DNA from: Scylla paramamosain
Taxonomy: Eukaryota > Arthropoda > Malacostraca > Decapoda > Portunidae
Reading direction: 5' to 3'
Length of the DNA stretch: 64,000 nucleotides
NCBI RefSeq assembly: GCF_035594125.1
Contig: NC_087163.1
Location: 10,050,001-10,114,000 of the forward strand
Below are positions 39,579 to 52,869 of this stretch, piece by piece. Both the position numbers and the translations under genes were made by a program. Positions within the stretch are counted from its first letter, which is position 1, and every line of letters starts with the position of its first letter. Under the pieces are notes generated by a model. It made no database searches. It saw only the letters and a list, made by a program, of their open reading frames with translations, and had not been told where the DNA came from.

Positions 39579-42299
39579 GTGTCGGCCAACGTGAGGGGTC
39601 TTCGCGCCAACCTTGGTGACCTCACCCACAACTTTGTCCTCCGACACAACGCGGACATTGTTGCTGTCACGGAAACGTGGCTAAGTGGTGAGGTGGAGCC
39701 GACGTTTCGCAACATCCCGGGATACACAAAGTGGGTGAGGAAGGACCGTGAGCATCGAGTGGACGGAGGCGTGGCTGCCTGCTTCAATCACGGCCTCCGA
39801 ACTCAAGAAATTGACGTCGTGCTGCCTGAAGGAATGGAGGCGCTGTTCTTCAGAGTGGTGATAAATGACAGCACAGGACTCCTCCTGTGTGTCATGTACT
39901 GTCCCCCAAGGCAAGGACGTTCAGCGCTGTATTTCCTGACGGAGGAACTGGACACTATGCTACAACAGCACAAGTGTTCCCACGTCATGATTCTGGAGGA
40001 TCTAAACTTCCACCTGGAGCAGGATGCCTTCAACAGCGCCCTGATGGTGCAGGGTCTAACGAACCACGTATCCTTCCCTACACATGAGAGGGGAGGGTCG
40101 CTGGACCCTGTGCTAACAGATCTCCCTGACTCCAGCATCGTCTGCCATCAACTGGGGACGGTGGGCACCTCCGACCACCACGCCGTGCTGGCACGCGTCA
40201 AGCTGGACATAGCAAGGGAGGCCGCCGCCCCGCGCACTATCTGGCTGTGGGAGCAGGCTGACTGGGCATCCCTGAGACACGACATCGTTCGCTTAGACTG
40301 GGACGCCCTACTGATAGGCAACGCGGAGGAAAAGGCCCGTGCCCTCACCACCAAGCTCCTTGCCCTCCAGCAGCAACACGTCCCCAGCAGAAGGTACCTT
40401 GTTAGGCCTAGTGACCCTGCTTGGCTCAGTTACCAAATGCCGAGCGGCCGCTGAGGCTAAACACGCAGCCTGGGTGAGGTACAAACATCGTCCAACACAC
40501 TACAACTGGGTCCAACATCGTGTGGCATGTAGACGGGTGACAGCTACCTGCAGGTGGGCGAGACGGCAGCAGCGAGAGGACATGAGGCGAAAGCTCTGTG
40601 GCTCAGGGGTTGGCCACAAGACCTGGTGGAGGCTTGTCAAGGAGCAGCAAGGGACAGGCCACCGCGACAAAGTTCCTCCACTAACAAGGCTGGATGGGAC
40701 AACAGCCACCAGCAGTGAGGACAAGGCTTCTCTACTCGCTGATTTTTTCGCAAAGAAGATGTCAGTCACTGATCCGGGTAGACGTCCACCTCATCCCCCT
40801 CAGGAAAAAGACCACACCGTCGCCGATGTTCAGGTGACACGTGGACAAGTGGAGCGGCTAATGAGGGAAGTAGAGAACAAAGCCACCAGCCCGGACGACA
40901 TCAGCCCGCGGCTCCTCAAACGCTGCACCAGTGAGCTGTCAGGTCCTCTCACCAGCGTCTTCAGGACCTGCCTGATGGAGCACAGGTGGCCCTCTATAAG
41001 GAAGGAGGCGCGAGTGGTACCAGCCCACAAGAAGAACTCAAAGTCTGAGCCCAGCAACTACAGACCCATCTCGCTGCACTCTGTGGTGGGCAAGTTGCTG
41101 GAACAGGTAGTGGCAGGTGTCATCTGTCATCACCTGAGTGAGCACCACCTCCTCTCAGACAGGCAGTTCGGCTTCCGGCCTAGCCGCTCAACATCGGACC
41201 TCCACACCCTCCTCTCCCAAGGCTGGCAGGATGCCCTGGACGAAGGTCTGGATACTCTTGTGTACATTGCTGGAACCTTTAATAGGGTCTGGCACGCGGG
41301 GCTTGTAAAAAAACTTTGCGCCAATGGCAACCTCCTTGCACTGCTCGAGGATTACCTCCAAGGAAGAACCCTCCGGGTAGTCATCAATGGACAGGCATCC
41401 CAGCCGTTACCTATACAGGCCTCAGTTCCACAGGGTTCAGTGTTGGGCCCGATCCTGTGGAACATATACATCGATGACCTCCTGCGGCAAACACCGGCTC
41501 TGCTTGCATACGCCGACGACTGCAGTCTCTCCCGCTCCTACTGCCGCTCCAACAGTCAGCGAGCCGTCAGAGAGCTGAACAGGCAGCTCAGGATGGTGAT
41601 GGAGTGGGGAGAGGCGTGGCAAGTCAGCTTCGCTCCAGAAAAGACGCAGGCCATGGTCATCTCACGGTCCTCAGCTGCCGTCTCAGGCTGTCTGAGTTTT
41701 GGAGGCCAGACACTTCCCCTTCAGGAACACGTCAAGTTGCTGGGAGTGACTGTGGCCTGCTCTTTGACCGCCATGTTGCTGCTGTTGTCCACCAGGCCTC
41801 CCAGCGGGTCTCTGCACTGCGTCGGATGCCGGAAAACCTCGACTCCCGGGGCATCCTCACACTGTACTAGGCTCAGATACGACCTTGCATGGAGTACAGT
41901 GCCTTGTCCTGGATGTCGGGTGCCCCCACCCACTTGCAGAGACTGGATGCTGTGCAACGACGTGCCCTGCGCTTGGTGGGGATGGACGGACAGCAGCAGC
42001 AGTAGCAGCAGCAGCAGCATCAGCGGCAGCAGGAGGAGCAGACCGGAGTCACGTCGCTGGAGCATTGGCGGGACGTGTCGGCGCTGGTGGTCCAGCACAA
42101 GGCCCGGGTTCTGGAGGTCCCTCATCTCAGCTCGCTAAGGCTCTCACCACGAGCTGTCCAGAGGGAGTTCAGGACCACCACCTCCAATGACATGCTGGTG
42201 CAAGTGCCTCGATCTTACTCGAGGGAGCACCAGCGCTCTTACACAGCCAGAACCTCCAGACTGTGTTTACGGCAGCCACGAGTGATACACAGACAATGA
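39579..42299 (+). pseudogene. LINE ORF2 (endonuclease-RT), element D
   Basis: Endonuclease open from 39,579 to 40,454: SANVRGLRANLGDL, VAVTETWLSGEVEP, MILEDLNFHLEQDAF, GTSDHHAVLARVKL. A shift near 40,430 moves to the frame 40,339-42,138 with CRAAAEAKHAAWVRY, PDDISPRLLKRCTSEL, KKNSKSEPSNYRPI, LSDRQFGFRPSRSTSDLH. Motif A is destroyed: a 9-bp deletion near 41,263 and a change give YIAGTFNRVWHAG, losing the catalytic Asp region, although YADD survives. Deletion near 41,750, stops at ~41,868 and in the polyglutamine tract at ~42,003. Same RLCLRQPRVIHRQ ending as C. Confidence 0.93.
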
Positions 42300-42498
42300 C
42301 ACTCCAGCAAGTGAAAGTGGCTGCACACAGGTGGCGTAAAACACAAACTCCCACACTAGTGCTGTGTTAATCATGTGTATATATAGTAGGATGAGTTCGC
42401 TTTTGTATATATTTTCTCCTTTATATTTAAGTATAGGCTTTTCAAATAGCAGCATAAAAAACGTGTTATTTTAAGCCTGATGTAAATTTTGTTTAGAT

Positions 42499-42503
<5 letters not shown>

Positions 42504-42582
<79 letters not shown>
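42504..42582. repeat. (GA)n between elements D and E
   Basis: Pure GA of about 79 bp. Confidence 0.97.
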
Positions 42583-42585
<3 letters not shown>

Positions 42586-43115
42586 TCAGAGGTCGTCGGG
42601 TGAGGATGTGGTTTAGGAGCGCTCCACCATAACAGGTCGGGTCATAGACTTAGTTCCTGAGCAAGTCTCCGCTATTTCACTATACCATCACCACAACTGA
42701 GATTACAGTGCAGAGTGTACAGGTAATAAAAGTGAGGTGAATAGCGAACAGTGCAGTACAGAGTGTGTGGAGCAATGGTGGCAACGTGGTCACCGAGTGT
42801 TTGTCACTGCGCCTGTATGTCTGCCTTTTACTTCACTACACCTCCACCATCAGCACTACCGAGGTTGGAGTGCAGTATACATAAGCAGTGAAAGTGCAGT
42901 GTACAGTGAACAGAGCAGTAAATAGGTGTGGTGAAGTGCTGGCAGGGCCGTGCTCGTCACGTGTTTCCCGCGCCCCTATTCCTTCGGGACATAAGCCCAC
43001 AGATGTGCTGCATTCCATGAGGGGTTAAATACCTGTTGTGCCCTGTCCTGACCTGACTCACCCTCACCTCGCCACCACCCAAAAACCTATCTGGCCACTC
43101 CTCCCTCCCTCCCTT

Positions 43116-44351
43116 ATGTCTTCTTCGCACCAACTCATCGCACGGCGTAACCTGTCGGGTTATTCCCCGCATAGGTGGTGTGCTGTTTGTGGGAAGGCGG
43201 CAACAACGAAAGCTGCCCATGTCAGCTGTGAGGACGACAGTTGCACTAATCTGTGCCATACCGGTTGCCTGGGCGACAACCCAGTCTACCGGTGTGCCGA
43301 GACGGGGCTGCTGAGGGAGCAAGCCAACATACAGGACCCCGTGACATTCGTTGACAGGGAGGCCGATCCATCCTCCCAGCCGCTCCCTCCGCTACTCAGA
43401 GGAGATCAAGAACAGGCCGCCGAACGGAGTCACTGGGAAGACCTGGAGAAAACTGAATTAATCTCCTTGGTTGAGAAGCTCACAGAAGAAACCTCTCGAA
43501 CAAATATTATCCTCAGGTCCCTCCAGCAGGATAGGGACCTGATCATAGAATACAGGGAGGTGTTTGCGTCAGCGCTCAGACTCGCTGATAGGCTCGTCGC
43601 CTCCAAGCAGCGAGAGGCAAAGATTGCCTCGTGTACACAAGGAGTCAGTGCTCTGCCAGAGACCATAGACAGACACTGGGAGGAGGCCTGTCAGGGCTCT
43701 GAGTGCTGGAGGGATTGGTGGAATTCAGGTAGGCCGAAACAACTGTGGCACGCCCCTGAACTTGCCATCCCGCCCACCCAGCCAGGCAACCGAATACTAC
43801 CGAAGGCTACTCCCAGCAGTACATCGTTGGCCGAACCCCCACCCACACCCCCACCCTCCTCTACACCTGTCTCCCTTGCTACAAGTTCCGGCTTAAACAC
43901 CTCCACCTCGCAGACACAGAGCTGCAACCTCCACACCAATACCTTGTCAGCAGTACTACCGACTCTCCCAGCAACACCAGCCCCAGCCCCAGCAGTCCCG
44001 GCTTCCTCCACGAGCACCGCTGGCAACACCACCACCAGGAAAAAAAAAAAGAATAAAAAAAAGAACCGAAACAGCGAGGTCAGAGGAACCTCTACCACCC
44101 AGGGGGCCGGCCGTTCAAGGAGACAGATCCCAGCCAAACCCACGCAGATTTGCCGGTACTGCAATCGGAAAGGCCACAGTACTGAAGACTGCCACATCAG
44201 GACTACTGAACTGAGGCAGGAGCGACTGCTACGGCAGGTCCTCGCGGAGGGGGGGATACTTGGCCGCTGCCTCCCCATCTGCCTCCCCTTCAGTAACACC
44301 ACATTTGCAGCCCTTTCCGCAGTCTCGCCCGTTTTCAGCTCAGCCTGTTAA
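43116..44351 (+). CDS. LINE ORF1 protein, element E (intact, 411 aa)
   Basis: I start at ATG 43,116 (MSSSHQLIARRNLSGYSP), which aligns with the ORF1 starts of A and B; the frame is open further upstream without an ATG. Residues ~23-62 form the most complete Cys-rich finger of the array: WCAVCGKAAT, SCEDDSCTNLCHTGCLGD, YRCAET, in a PHD/RING-like C/H spacing. Residues ~100-170 are a likely coiled coil (LEKTELISLVEKLTEETSR). WRDWWNSGRPKQL matches A/B. A Pro/Ser/Thr-rich linker follows in place of the Asn tract, then KKKKNKKKNR and the knuckle CRYCNRKGHSTEDC. No internal stop or shift. Presumed RNA-binding partner of ORF2. Confidence 0.88.
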   Translation: MSSSHQLIARRNLSGYSPHRWCAVCGKAATTKAAHVSCEDDSCTNLCHTGCLGDNPVYRCAETGLLREQANIQDPVTFVDREADPSSQPLPPLLRGDQEQAAERSHWEDLEKTELISLVEKLTEETSRTNIILRSLQQDRDLIIEYREVFASALRLADRLVASKQREAKIASCTQGVSALPETIDRHWEEACQGSECWRDWWNSGRPKQLWHAPELAIPPTQPGNRILPKATPSSTSLAEPPPTPPPSSTPVSLATSSGLNTSTSQTQSCNLHTNTLSAVLPTLPATPAPAPAVPASSTSTAGNTTTRKKKKNKKKNRNSEVRGTSTTQGAGRSRRQIPAKPTQICRYCNRKGHSTEDCHIRTTELRQERLLRQVLAEGGILGRCLPICLPFSNTTFAALSAVSPVFSSAC

Positions 44352-44453
44352 CTAGAGCCGCACCCAGGGCTGGCAATGGATCCCGCCTGGCCTTCGGTAC
44401 CCCCATTTGAGCCCTGTCACACCCCTTCAGGATGAACCACAACTCCCTCCAAC

Positions 44454-47177
44454 ATGGTAAGGCCTGACCGCTACCGCCACCAATTCAAGGTTATCTCCGC
44501 CAATGTATGTGGTCTCCGAACGAACATCGGAGACTTAACCCACAACTGTGTACTACGATACGGTGCAGATGCAGTTGTGGTGACGGAGACCTGGCTGAAC
44601 GGAGAGGTGGAGCCATCGTTCGGCAAAATAGGTGGCTACACTCACTAGGCTAGGAGAGACCGACAGGAAAGAGCTGGAGGCAGAGTGGCTGTCTACTTCA
44701 GGGAGGGAGTGCAGGCACAACAACTCGACGTGGATACGCCGCTTCAGCTGGAGGTGATGTTCTTCCGGGTTGTGCTGGCCGACCACTCTGCCCTCCTGCT
44801 GTGCGCCATGTACTGCCCCCTGCCGGCAGGGGTCTGACTCGCTCCTGTACCTCACGGAGGCCCTAGACGACCTCCTTGTGACTCACCGGTCCCAACACAT
44901 CTTGCTTGTGGGCGACCTCAAGCACCACTTGGAGCGCGACGCCTACGAGAACCTTCTGACTGTGCAGGGCCTGAAGGACCATGTGACCTTCCCCACTCAT
45001 GAGCGGGGCGGGACCCTGGACCCCTGGAGGAGGACACACTCAGCTGCCACCAGCTGGGTCTCGTGGGCAGCTCTGACTAACATGCTGTCCTGACCCATGT
45101 GGACATGGGTGTGGCTTGCGACGAGGCCACCACTCGTACAGTCTGGCTATGGGATAGGGCAGACTGGGGCTCTCTTCGCCGAGACCTGCGCAGGACTGAC
45201 TGGCCTTCCATCCTGCAGGGTGGAGCGGAGGTACAGGCACGAGCCTTCACTTCCCGCCTCTTGGCGCTCCAGGAGCAACACGTGCCCCACCGGGAGTTCG
45301 TCGCCAGCCTTGGTTTGGCTACCGCTGCCGCGTTGCCGCCGAGGCGAAGTATTCTGCGTGGCTCCGCTACAAGTAGAGTCCTACTCGGCGCAACAAAGAC
45401 CTACATCGTGCGGCCTGCAAGAGGATGGTGACGACCTGCCGGTGGGCTGTAGGGAGGTGGGAGGAGGACCTGCGGCGCCAGCTTGGTGGTCTTGAGGTGG
45501 GCAACAAGACTTGGTGGTCTCTTGTTAAGGGCAGCCAGGGCCTCAACCGTCAGGATACTGTCCTCCTCTCACAAGGCCCAATGGAACGGTGACCACCAAG
45601 GACAAGGCCCAGCTGCTGGCCACCCTTTTCGCTGGGAAGATGGAGGTGGACGACCCTGAAAGGTTACCGCCTCTTCTGGAGCAGCAGTGCAGAAAGACTG
45701 TCACGAAGGTGGAGGTGACGCAGGGGCTTGTCGAGCGTCTGCTGCGGGAGCTCGATGTGCACAAAGCTACCGGTCCTGACAACATCAGCCCGCACGTTTT
45801 GAAACAGTGTGCCCGCGAGCTGGCTGTCCCCCTCACCACAGTCTTCTCTGCCTGCTTACGGGAAAATACCTGGCACTTAGTGTGGAAAGAGGCCCGGGTA
45901 GTTCCCGTACACAAGAGGAGCTCCAGGTGGTGGGGGAAAGTGTTCGAGAGGGTGGTGGCAGATGTGATGTGTCGCCACCTCCAGGACAATTACCTCCTCT
46001 CGGACCAACAGTTTGGGTTCAGGCTTGGGCGGTCCACCTCCGATCTCCTCATGCTCCTCACCGGGGGCTGGCAGAACGCCCTTGACGGCGGTCTTGACAC
46101 TGTTGTGGTGGCCCTGGATATAGCGGGCGTCTTCGACAGGATCTGGCACGGGGGCCATCTGGAAAAGCTGAGAGCAAAGGGGATCCAGGGTGACCTCCTT
46201 CAGCTCCTTGGCGACTACCTCCAAGGAAGGACTCTCTAGATCGTTGTCAATGGGCAAGCGTCAGAGTCCCTCCCGGTGAGAGCGTCAGTGCCACAGGACT
46301 GCCAGTCCTGTGGAACATCTACGTGGACGATCTTCTCCGACAGCTGCCGGCGGTCTCAGCTTATGCTGATGATTGCACTCTCTCCTGTACTTATCCTCAA
46401 CACGAAAGTGTGCGTGCTGCTGAAGAGATCAATCAGCAACTTGGGGTGACACAGGAGTGGAGGTCCCGCTGGCAGGTGACCATTGCTCCTGAGAAGACAC
46501 AGGCAATGGTAGTCTCTCGATCCCCCGCTGCTGAGCCAGCAGTGGAGGGAGGGTTACGCTTTGGTGGCCTTCTTCTCGAACTCCAGGAGTCCGTCAAGAT
46601 TCTGGCGGTGGAGGTGAATCGAGGGCTGCGGTTTGACCGCCACATCAAACACATTGCCCTTAAGGCCTCACACCGAGTCTCCTCCTTGAGGAGGATGGCT
46701 AGCTTGCTCGACAGGAGAGGGAGGCTCTTGCTCTACAAGGCCCAGATACGGCCTTATTTGGAGTATACCACCCTGTCCTGGATGTCCTGTGCTGCCACAC
46801 ACATCAGCAATCTCGACGGCATCCAGCGACAGGCGCTGCGACTGGTGGAAGCAGCAGGTGCCCCAGCTCATCCTGAGGCTCCCGTCGATACGCTAGAACA
46901 CCGCAGGGACTTGGCGTCCCTTGTGGTGTTCCACAAGGCACAGGTGCAGGGTGTGCCACATCTGGTGGGACTACGATTGCCCCACAGAGTCACCTCGTGG
47001 GACACGAGAACGGTGTTATCCAGTGGTGACTCAGTGGAAGTGCCGCGTTCCCGTTCCAGCCAACACCAGCCCACCTTTTGGGGGCGAGTCTCCAGACTGT
47101 GGAATGTGTTCGCGTCCTCCGTCCCTCATATCAGGGGGATGGATACCCAGGACGTGAAGCTAGCAGCACACCACTAG
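44454..47177 (+). pseudogene. LINE ORF2 (endonuclease-RT), element E
   Basis: Endonuclease start ISANVCGLRTNIGDL and VVVTETWLNGEVEPS, then TAG at ~44,646. Further endonuclease segments are in shifted frames (VMFFRVVLADHSALLL; LVGDLKHHLERDAY with the usual DLN changed to DLK; a TAA at the SDH site ~45,078). RT: KATGPDNISPHVLKQCAREL, a ~30-bp deletion after HKRSS removing the NYRPI motif, LSDQQFGFRLGRSTSDLL, motif A LDIAGVFDRIWHGG, TAG at ~46,238. After a small deletion, 46,323-47,177 is open with catalytic YADD (SAYADDCTLSCT) and a complete C-terminus. Confidence 0.92.
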
Positions 47178-47344
47178 AGGGGTTTGTTCCCAACGCCCCT
47201 GCTAACAATATTAGCATAAACCCATAAGGAATGTATATATATGTATATATCTTTATATTTATATTTGTGTGTTGTGTCACACCCCTAAAATAGGTCGCAC
47301 ACGGCATTGCGTCTTCGGGTGATAATGTACCTATGTTTAAATAA

Positions 47345-47927
<583 letters not shown>

Positions 47928-48492
47928 ACCTTTATTTCATTTTACAATGGTTATTTTTAGATCATACATTGTGAGATCAGTGATACCTTTAAAAGATCAA
48001 ATAAGATGTGAATTAAAGTAATGTTTTGCTTTTGATAGGATTTCTTCTTCCCTTTGTACGAGATCTTGTAGTTTATCTATGCGTCCAGTGTGGATGAACT
48101 GTTTATCATCAGCGTACTGGATAATAAGGCAGTCGGAGATGTATTACGAGAGATCATTGACGTAAATTTGAAATAAAACTGGGCCAAGTACTGATCCCAG
48201 TGGAACCCCATAAGACACCTCTGTCTATTAGACATATATTTGCCAATTTGGACTGCATTCTTTGTTGCAGGTAACTGCTGAACGAAAAGAAATCAATATT
48301 TAGCTTTTTTAATTTATCCATTAATATATTATGACTTATACTATCAAAAGCTTTAGATAGGTCACATAAAGTAATTAGGGATAGGTGCTTAGTGTCGATA
48401 TTTTTATGTAATTTATTGGATAATGTTAAGAGAGCACTTTCTGAGGAGAGTGAGGCTCTGAAGCCGTGTTGAGTATTACTGAGAAGGTGATT
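47928..48492 (-). pseudogene. Older LINE (family 2) RT, 3' part
   Basis: Minus strand: NHLLSNTQHGFRASLSSES, LITLCDLSKAFDSISHNILM (motif A), a frameshift near 48,215, then GSVLGPVLFQIYVNDLS and catalytic YADD (LIIQYADDKQFIHTG). The upstream part of the same RT is at 51,780-51,951, so a LINE family 1 element has split it. It stops at (GA)n on its 3' side. Confidence 0.88.
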
Positions 48493-51400
48493 CTTTTTTT
48501 TTTTTTTATGTAGGAGGGATACTGGCCAAGGGCAACAAAAATCTAATAAAAAAAAAATGCCCACTGAGATGCCAGTCCCATAAAAGGGTCAAAGCAGTGG
48601 TCAAAAATTGGTGGATAAAGAGTCTTGAAACCTCCCTCTTGAAGGAATTCAAGTCATAGGAAGGTGGAAATACAGAAGCAGGCAAGGAGTTCCAGAGTTT
48701 ACCAGAGAAAGGGATGAATGATTGAGAATACTGGTTAACTCTTGCATTAGAGAGGTGGACAGAATAGGGGTGAGAGAAAGAAGAAAGTCTTGTGCAGCGA
48801 GGCCGCGGAAGGAGGGGAGGCATGCAGTTAGCAAGATCAAAAGAGCAGTTAGCATGAAAATAGCGGTAGAAGACAGCTAGATATGCAACATTGCGGCGGT
48901 GAGAGAGACGCTGAAGACAGTCAGTTAGAGGAGAGGAGTTGATGAGACGAAAAACTTTTGATTTCACCCTGTCTAGAAGAGCAGTATGAGTGGAACCCCC
49001 CAGACATGTGAAGCATACTCCATACATGGACGGATAAGGCCCTTGTACAGAGTTAGCAGCTGGGGGGGATGAGAATAACTGGCGGAGACGTCTCAGAACA
49101 CCTAACTTCATAGAAGCTGTTTTAGCTAGAGATCAGATATGAAGTTTCCAGTTCAGATTATAAGTAAAGGACAGACCGAGGATGTTCAGTGTAGAAGAGG
49201 GGGATAGTTGAGTGTCATTGAAGAAGAGGGGATAGTCGTCTGGAAGGTTGTGTCGAGTTTATAGATGGAGGAATTGAGTTTTTGAGGCATTGAACAATAC
49301 CAAGTTTACTCTGCCCCAATCAGAAATTTTAGAAAGATCAGAAGTCAGGCGTTCTGTGGCTTCCCTGCATGATATGTTAACCTCCTGAAGGGTTGGACGT
49401 CTATGAAAAGACGTGGAAAAGTGCAGGGTGGTATCATCAGTGTAGGAGTGGATAGGACAAGAAGTTTGGTTTAGAAGATCATTAATGAATAATAAGAAGA
49501 GAGTGGGTGACAGGACAGAACCCTGAGGAACACCACTGTTAATAGATTTAGGAGAAGAACAGTGACCGTCTACCACAGCAGCAATAGAACGGTCAGAAAG
49601 GAAACTTGAGATAAAGTTACAGAGAGAAGGATAGAAACCGTAAGAGGGTAGTTTGGAAATCAAAGCTTTGTGCCAGACTTTATCAAAGGCTTTTGATATG
49701 TCCAATTCAACAGCAAAAGATTCACCAAAATCTCTAAAAGAGGATGACCAAGACTCAGTAAGGAAAGCCAGAAGATCACCAGTAGAGCGGCCTTGACGGA
49801 ACCCATACTGGCGATCAGATAGAAGGTTGTGAAGTGATAGATGTTTAAGAATCTTCCTGTTGAGGATAGATTCAAAAACTTTAGATAAGCAGGAAATTAA
49901 AGCAATAGGACGGTAGTTTGAGGGATTGGAGCGGTCACCCTTTTTAGGAACAGGTTGAATGTAGGCAAACTTCCAGCAAGAAGGAAAGGTAGATGTTGAC
50001 AGACAGAGCTGAAAGAGTTTGACTAGGCAAGGTGCAAGCACGGAGGCACAGTTTCGGAGAACAATAGGAGGGACCCCATCAGGTTCATAAGCTTTCCGAG
50101 GGTTTAGGCCAGCGAGGGCAGGGAAAACATCATTGCGAAGAATTTTAATAGGTGGCATGAAGTAGTCAGAGGGTGGAGGAGAGGGAGGAACAAGCCCAGA
50201 ATCGTCCAAGGTAGAGTTTTTAGCAAAGGTTTGAGCAAAGAGTTCAGCTTTAGAAATAGATGTGATAGCAGTGGTGCCATCTGGTTGAAGTAGAGGAGGG
50301 AAAGAAGAAGAAGCAAAGTTATTGGAGATATTTTTGGCTAGATGCCAGAAATCACGAGGGGAGTTAGATCTTGAAAGGTTTTGACATTTTCTGTTAATGA
50401 AGGAGTTTTTGGCTAGTTGGAGAACAGACTTGGCATGGTTCCGGGCAGAAATATAAAGTGCATGAGATTCTGGTGATGGAAGGCTTAAGTACCTCTTGTG
50501 GGCCACCTCTCTATCATGTATAGCACGAGAACAAGCTGTGTTAAACCAAGGTTTAGAAGGTTTAGGTCGAGAAAAAGAGTGAGGAATGTACGCCTCCATG
50601 CCAGACACTATCACCTCTGTTATGCGCTCAGCACACAAAGACGGGTCTCTGACACGGAAGCAGTAGTCATTCCAAGGAAAATCAGCAAAAACCTCCTCAG
50701 GTCCCCCCAACTAGCAGAGGCAAAACGCCAGAGGCACCTTCGCTTAGGGGATCCTGAGGAGGGATTGGAGTGATAGGACAAGATAAAGATATGAGATTGT
50801 GATTGGAGGAGCCCAACGGAGAAGAAAGGGTGACAGCATAAGCAGAAGGATTAGAGGTCAGGAAAAGGTCAAGAATGTTGGGCGTATCTCCAAGACGGTC
50901 AGGAATACGAGTAGGGTGTTACACCAATTGCTCTAGGTCATGGAGGATAGCAAAGTTGTAGGCTAGTTCATCAGGATGGTCAGTGAAGGCTGGTGGTGAA
51001 CATTGAAGTCTCCAAGAATGGAGATCTCTGCAAAAGGGAAGAGGGTCAGAATGTGCTCCACTTTGGAAGTTAAGTAGTCAAAGAATTTCTTATAGTCAGA
51101 GGAGTTAGGAGAGAGGTATACAGCACAGATAAATTTAGTATGAGAGTGACTGTAGTCGTAGCCAGATGGTGGAAAACTCAGAAGATTCAAGAGCGTGGGC
51201 ACGAGAGCAGGTTAAGTCATTGCACATAAACGCAGCATCCAGCTTTGAATCGAAGATGAGGATAGAGAAAGTAGGAGGAAACAGAAAAGGGGCTACTGTC
51301 AGTTGCCTCAGACACCTGAGTTTCAGTGAGGAAAAGAAGATGAGGTTTAGAAGAGGAGAGGTGGTGTTCTACAGATTGAAAATTAGATCTTAGACCGCGA

Positions 51401-51779
51401 ATGCTGCAGAAGTTAATGAAGAAAAAGTTGAGGGGGGTGTCAAGACACTTAGGGTCGTCGACAGAAAGGCAGTCCGACCTGGGGACATTTATGGTCCCCT
51501 CCCCAGATTGGGACTCCGAGGCTGGTGTAGGAGTCGCCATGATTTTAAAATTTTTGAGTGAAGGGTGTGTGTATTATTAGGTGCTTGTAGTTTTGTGTGG
51601 AGGAGGAGAGTTGTCTTTAGAGGGCAGGCTGTGACTGCCCCCTTGTGTTGTGAGACACAAGGGGGCAGTGTTCAGTGAGGTCACAGCTGGGTTTAATGAT
51701 AAGTTCACAGCACCCCCTGAACAGTGCTTTAGACCTCACTGGGAGTAATTATCGTTTCGGCAGGTGTCTACTACCTCCT
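48493..51779 (-). mobile_element. LINE family 1, copy 3 (near full length)
   Basis: Minus strand, with a poly-A tail (poly-T at 48,494-48,507), 3' UTR, ORF2 and ~240 bp 5' of it. Inserted in an older RT whose two halves flank it. The longest copy of this family in the window and the only one with the complete endonuclease region. Confidence 0.88.
48604..51540 (-). pseudogene. LINE family 1 ORF2, copy 3
   Basis: ATG at 51,540 (MATPTPASESQSGEGTINV). Endonuclease: INFCSIRGLRSNFQSVEHHL, LLFLTETQVSEATD (catalytic Glu), a shift near 51,210, [27 protein letters not shown], then damage until 50,710. RT is open 50,710-49,259: WRFASASWG region, NPSNYRPIAL, LSDRQYGFRQGRSTGDLL, motif A LDISKAFDKVWH, GVPQGSVLSPTLF, YTDD active site. 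TAA at 49,259 and TGA near 49,132 interrupt, and two compensating homopolymer indels occur near 49,060 and 49,005. The C-terminal end is at ~48,604. Confidence 0.9.
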
Positions 51780-51951
51780 CCTTGTATGAGGAGGTGTGAA
51801 ATGAGTTGACTTGCTATTATTTTCTCCAGAACCTTTGATATTATGTTAAATAAAGATATTGGGTGATAGTTTTTTGGTTCGTTGATATCTCCTGTTTTAA
51901 AAATAGGGACTACTATTGCGTGTTTCCACAGAGAAGGAAATTACCCAGTTA
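51780..51951 (-). pseudogene. Older LINE (family 2) RT, 5' part
   Basis: Minus strand reads WKHAIVVPIFKTGDIN, EPKNYHPISLFNIISKVLEK, IIASQLISHLL, the segment preceding NHLLSNTQHGF at 48,492. Bounded on its right by (GA)n. Confidence 0.85.

Positions 51952-52775
<824 letters not shown>

Positions 52776-52868
<93 letters not shown>
52776..52868. repeat. (GA)n between elements F and G
   Basis: Pure GA apart from one CAG unit near its start. Confidence 0.97.

Positions 52869-52869
<1 letters not shown>

Larger units (their letters stand above)
39255..42503 (+). mobile_element. (GA)n-embedded LINE, element D (5'-truncated)
   Basis: Starts inside the ORF1 zinc knuckle immediately after GA, then carries all of ORF2 and the 3' UTR, ending TTTGTTTAGATAAAAAGAG. 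Same family as C; diverged from A/B. Confidence 0.93.
42583..47344 (+). mobile_element. (GA)n-embedded LINE, element E (full length, third family)
   Basis: Begins GTGGTCAGAGGTCGTCGGGTGAGG after GA and ends ATGTTTAAATAAAAGAGAG. Leader 530 bp, ORF1 at 43,116, ORF2 44,454 to 47,177, 3' UTR ~165 bp. Coding sequence is clearly diverged from A/B and C/D, but the layout and both ends are alike. Confidence 0.92.

Noticed and set aside
43038..43115. Upstream extension of the element E ORF1 frame
   Set aside because: The frame is open but contains no ATG; the ATG at 43,116 aligns with the ORF1 starts of elements A and B.
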